64,000 nucleotides of DNA, taken from the NCBI RefSeq assembly GCF_000372965.1, contig NZ_KB890024.1, positions 1,676,839-1,740,838 on the forward strand, read 5' to 3'. Shown here piece by piece: positions 61,579-64,000 of this stretch. The stretch comes from Hoeflea sp. 108. GTDB taxonomy: Bacteria > Pseudomonadota > Alphaproteobacteria > Rhizobiales > Rhizobiaceae. Position 1 is the stretch's first letter, and each line of letters opens with the position of its first letter. Position numbers and translations under genes: made by a program. The notes under the pieces are model-generated. The model saw nothing but the letters and a program-made list of their open reading frames with translations, had not been told where the DNA came from and made no database searches.

Positions 61579-63105
61579 TCAGGCAGCGACGCTGCCGGCC
61601 TTCGAGCCGATTCCCCGCAGGAAGTCCTCGAGTTCGGCCGCTTGCTCCTTACCGAGCTTAAGGCCGCGCTTGGTACGGCGCCAGAGAATGTCTTCGGCGG
61701 TGAGGGCCCATTCGTGCTTGACCAGATAGCGGACCTCGGCCTCGTAGAGTTCGGCGCCGAAGTCGCGCCCGAGGTCTGCTTCCGAGGTGGCGCTTCCGAG
61801 CAGGACCGTCGCCCGCGTGCCGTAGAGCCGGGTCAAGCGGCGCGCGACACGCAGTTCGAGGAATGGATAGGCGGACCTCAGCTTCGTCACCTGGGCGTCG
61901 AAGGCAGTGGCCTCGAAGTCGCCGCCGGGCAGCGGCGCAACCGCAGTCCAGGCTTTGCCCTTCTTGCCGATGCGCTTTTCGATGATCTCGAGCATCGACT
62001 CCGCCAGACGGCGGTAGGTGGTGATCTTGCCGCCGAAGATGTTGACGATCGGAGCCTGTCCGTCGTCGCCTTCGGCCTTGAGCACGTAGTCGCGGGTCGC
62101 TTCCTGGGCCTTGCTGGCGCCGTCGTCATAGAGCGGACGCACGCCGGAATAGGTCCAGACGATGTGCTCTGGCTTCACCGGTTCGGCGAAATATTCGCTT
62201 GCCGCGTTGCAGAGATAGTCGATCTCGGCCTGGGTGATCCTGGCCGTATGCGGATCGCCCAGATAGTCGCGATCAGTCGTGCCGATCAGCGTGAACTCTT
62301 CCTCGTAAGGGATGGCGAAAATGATCCGCCCGTCCTTGTTCTGAAAGAAATAGGCGCGGGGATCGTCGAACTTCTTGCGCAAGATGATGTGGCTGCCCTG
62401 GACCAGCCGCACATTGTGGACGTTCTGCTTTCCCAGCGTGTCGGCGATCACATGATCGATCCAGGGACCGGCCGCATTGACAAGCAGCCGTGCCTCAATT
62501 TCCTCGACGCTGCCCGTGCGCCTGTCCTCGACGCTCACGACCCAGTGGCCGTTCTCGCGGCGCGCGCCCGTCACCTTCGCGCGAGTGCGGATCACGGCAC
62601 CCTTGTCCGCCGCGTCGCGGGCGTTGAGCACCACCAGTCGCGCATCGTTGACCCAGCCGTCGGAATATTCGAAGGCGCGCCTGAACATCGGCTTCAGCGG
62701 CTTGCCGGCGGCATCCGCGCGCATGTCGAGCGTGCGCGTTGCCGGCAGCAGCTTGCGTCCGCCGATATGGTCGTAGAGGAAAAGCCCGAGACGGATCAGC
62801 CAGGCAGGCCGCAGCCCCTTGGCGTAGGGCAACACGAAGCGCATCGGCCAGATAATGTGGGGGGCGTTCTTCCACAGCACCTCGCGTTCCATCAGCGCTT
62901 CGCGCACGAGACGGAACTCGTAGTGCTCCAGGTAGCGCAGGCCGCCATGGATCAGCTTGGTCGAGCAGGACGACGTGCCGGAGGCCAGGTCGTCCATTTC
63001 GGCGAGGTAGACCGAGTAGCCGCGGCCGACGGCGTCGCGAGCGATGCCACAGCCATTGATACCGCCGCCAATGACAAAAATGTCGTGCATTCCGGGCATG
63101 CTCAT
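61579..63105 (-). CDS. glpD: Glycerol-3-phosphate dehydrogenase GlpD (FAD)
   Basis: FAD-dependent, membrane-associated oxidation of glycerol 3-phosphate to dihydroxyacetone phosphate. The 508-residue protein has the FAD motif IFVIGGGINGCGIARDA near residues 9-25, SGTSSCSTKLIHGGLRYLE and the glycerol-3-phosphate dehydrogenase blocks VNAAGPW, GGKITTYRRLAE. ATG at 63105 gives the full N-terminus; in-frame ATGs at 63099 and 63090 could also be used. Precedes glpK. A cluster of CGAA/TTCG half-sites lies 60-90 bp upstream. Confidence 0.95.
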   Translation of the reverse strand: MSMPGMHDIFVIGGGINGCGIARDAVGRGYSVYLAEMDDLASGTSSCSTKLIHGGLRYLEHYEFRLVREALMEREVLWKNAPHIIWPMRFVLPYAKGLRPAWLIRLGLFLYDHIGGRKLLPATRTLDMRADAAGKPLKPMFRRAFEYSDGWVNDARLVVLNARDAADKGAVIRTRAKVTGARRENGHWVVSVEDRRTGSVEEIEARLLVNAAGPWIDHVIADTLGKQNVHNVRLVQGSHIILRKKFDDPRAYFFQNKDGRIIFAIPYEEEFTLIGTTDRDYLGDPHTARITQAEIDYLCNAASEYFAEPVKPEHIVWTYSGVRPLYDDGASKAQEATRDYVLKAEGDDGQAPIVNIFGGKITTYRRLAESMLEIIEKRIGKKGKAWTAVAPLPGGDFEATAFDAQVTKLRSAYPFLELRVARRLTRLYGTRATVLLGSATSEADLGRDFGAELYEAEVRYLVKHEWALTAEDILWRRTKRGLKLGKEQAAELEDFLRGIGSKAGSVAA

Positions 63106-63164
63106 GTCTTCGCCTTGCTTCGCAGTGCAGCAATTCCGGCCGGTGCGAAACTTTGATTGGATTA

Positions 63165-63194
63165 TTTCGAACCTATAACGAATGTCAAACGAAA
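63165..63194. promoter_or_regulatory. CGAA/TTCG half-site cluster upstream of glpD
   Basis: TTTCGAAC (63165-63172), AACGAA (63178-63183) and AAACGAAA (63187-63194) occur in 30 bp, 60 bp before the glpD start. Repeated TTCG/CGAA half-sites are the style of DeoR-family GlpR operators. GlpR control is inferred; glpR is not in the window. Confidence 0.45.
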
Positions 63195-63357
63195 TATTCC
63201 GACGTTCGCGGCGAATTCAGTGCGAAGAGGGGCATGAGGCGATAGGTATGCCGGTCGGCATGTCGATGGCCTTCGATCTCCCTGGAATGCAGGATTACTC
63301 CATGCTTTTTCGCAAAATCAAACGGCTGGGGCCTAATGTAGGTATACGTGTTGTGGC

Positions 63358-63390
63358 TTTCGTTTTTTGCGCGGATGGGTGAAAACGAAA
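63358..63390. promoter_or_regulatory. Distal AAAACGAAA inverted repeat, possible second glp operator
   Basis: TTTCGTTTT and AAAACGAAA are exact reverse complements 15 bases apart, about 250 bp upstream of glpD. AAACGAAA is shared with the proximal cluster at 63187-63194, so a GlpR-type protein could bind both and loop the DNA. Speculative. Confidence 0.35.
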
Positions 63391-63403
63391 ATCTTCGGCC
63401 GTG

Positions 63404-63444
63404 CAAAAGACTGGGCCGGCGCGCATTGTGCGTTGCGCCGGCCC
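63404..63444 (-). terminator. Terminator of the ABC ATPase gene
   Basis: Arms GGGCCGGCGC (63413-63422) and GCGCCGGCCC (63435-63444) are perfectly complementary around a 12-base loop. On the minus strand the hairpin follows the ABC gene stop by 21 bases and is followed by AGTCTTTT. Confidence 0.8.
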
Positions 63445-63465
63445 GATCTGACTTGCTGCGCCTGC

Positions 63466-64000
63466 TCAGGCGGGGTTCTCGAGGTTGAACTGACCGATGT
63501 GCTCGTCATAGCCGAACAGCTCGGCATAGCGGCCCCAGGAGATGATCGCCCGCAGCGTATCTTCCGCCTGCTCTTCGGACATGTGGTCCTCGAGTTCCTC
63601 CGAGAAGCGCGTGAAAGGCGCGCGATGGCTCGGGCGTTCGTCCAGAACCCGTCGGATCATTGCCGCCAGCGGCACATAGGCGACCAGGTGCTCGGCAAAC
63701 AGGCGCTTGCGGCCATCCACGTCCGAATCGACGAAATGCTGGCCGACCTCGGTCAGCTGCATGTCGCCTTCGGCCATCTCGGCAAAACGCATGAGCTGCA
63801 GCGTCTCGGCGATCGGGAACAGCTCATCCACCTCCATCTGCAGCGTGGCTGCCAGGTCTGGAAGGTCGGCCTTGCCCTTGTAGGGCGGGGCATCGAGCGC
63901 TTCCATCAGGCCGGACAGCAGGTTGGTCGAGATACGTGGCAGCGCCATGCCGATGCCGGTCCCGGCAAAGCCGTCGCCCGCGCGCTTTTCAGCCTTCTCC
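63466..64000 (-). CDS. Nitrate/sulfonate/bicarbonate-type ABC transporter ATP-binding protein, C-terminal part
   Basis: Only the C-terminal 178 or so residues are in the window; the frame is still open at base 64000 (EKAEKRAGDGFAGTGIG precedes an internal Met at 63948). The visible part is the AAA-associated C-terminal domain of the SsuB/NrtD-like ATPase family: GMALPRISTNLLSGLMEAL, then LQMEVDELFPIAETLQLMRF and SEEQAEDTLRAIISWGRYAELF, ending NLENPA. The ATPase core with Walker motifs lies outside. The transported substrate is unknown; the gene ends at a strong terminator. Confidence 0.82.
   Translation of the reverse strand, partial: EKAEKRAGDGFAGTGIGMALPRISTNLLSGLMEALDAPPYKGKADLPDLAATLQMEVDELFPIAETLQLMRFAEMAEGDMQLTEVGQHFVDSDVDGRKRLFAEHLVAYVPLAAMIRRVLDERPSHRAPFTRFSEELEDHMSEEQAEDTLRAIISWGRYAELFGYDEHIGQFNLENPA

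Larger units (their letters stand above)
63106..63465. other. Intergenic region between the ABC ATPase gene and glpD
   Basis: 360 bp with no supported gene. Two overlapping short frames of 66 and 73 codons on opposite strands (63182-63406) lack ribosome-binding sites and family features. The stretch holds the glpD half-site cluster, a second inverted repeat TTTCGTTTT (63358-63366) / AAAACGAAA (63382-63390) and the terminator of the upstream ABC gene. Confidence 0.6.

Noticed and set aside
63182..63406. Two short overlapping frames of 66 and 73 codons on opposite strands
   Set aside because: No ribosome-binding site, AT-rich promoter-like DNA and no recognisable features.

Overview
The window reads as a stretch of core chromosome from a GC-rich alphaproteobacterium of the order Hyphomicrobiales (Rhizobiales), most likely a Phyllobacteriaceae member such as Mesorhizobium or Aminobacter. 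This rests on the gene set: a 2852-residue cyclic beta-1,2-glucan synthase with its exporter, a five-step hut pathway with HutF and HutG, an AztABCD zinc system, the pmbA-cysQ-DUF4170-acyltransferase-waaA-lpxK-DUF2093 block, and non-pyrrolysine MttB and StcD-like enzymes. I see no insertion sequence, prophage, CRISPR array, integrase, tRNA or rRNA. Genes are densely packed, with many ATGA or TGATG overlaps and several TTG or GTG starts.

Layout. 1-4.3 kb: rsmD, an active/inactive pair of M16 zinc peptidases and a patatin-like lipase. 4.3-11.7 kb: a convergent MATE exporter, then a tightly coupled envelope block (pmbA, cysQ-like phosphatase, DUF4170, DUF374 acyltransferase, KDO transferase waaA, lpxK, DUF2093). 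11.8-16.7 kb: a LysR regulator divergent from an EamA exporter, mutL with an endonuclease motif, and a second LysR regulator. 16.8-24.1 kb: an MttB-family methyltransferase preceded by a 10+10 bp perfect inverted repeat, a SnoaL-like protein, a small secreted protein, queF, a two-domain flavoprotein of the trimethylamine dehydrogenase type, and a LysR regulator divergent from glutaryl-CoA dehydrogenase. 24.3-27.8 kb: two paralogous cupin genes flanking an oppositely oriented enolase-superfamily gene, then a 2-oxoglutarate/Fe(II)-type oxygenase. 27.9-33.5 kb: kbl-tdh (threonine to glycine and acetyl-CoA), an HPP membrane protein, a metallo-beta-lactamase-fold protein preceded by a 14-codon ORF, a degenerate fumarylacetoacetase-like protein, a DinB protein and a TIGR01244 phosphatase-like protein. 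33.6-37.7 kb: aztABCD on the minus strand with two Zur-like operators. 37.9-46.4 kb: ridA and a full histidine-utilisation cluster (hutFC divergent from hutIHGUD). 46.5-58 kb: an FMN reductase, then ndvB and ndvA. 58-64 kb: a stand-alone ccmC, a nitronate monooxygenase-like gene, glpK and glpD, and the C-terminal part of an ABC transporter ATPase cut by the window end.

How the parts work together. The hut genes convert histidine to glutamate through urocanate, imidazolonepropionate, formiminoglutamate and formylglutamate under HutC; a 14-bp palindrome overlaps the probable -10 element of hutI. AztA, AztB and AztC form a zinc importer and AztD is its periplasmic metallochaperone. NdvB makes cyclic glucan on the cytoplasmic side and NdvA exports it to the periplasm. 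GlpK and GlpD feed glycerol into triose phosphate. The 16.8-27.8 kb region is the least understood: MttB-like, TMADH/StcD-like, enolase and oxygenase genes suggest catabolism of methylated amines or amino-acid betaines, but this is inference from family membership and proximity.
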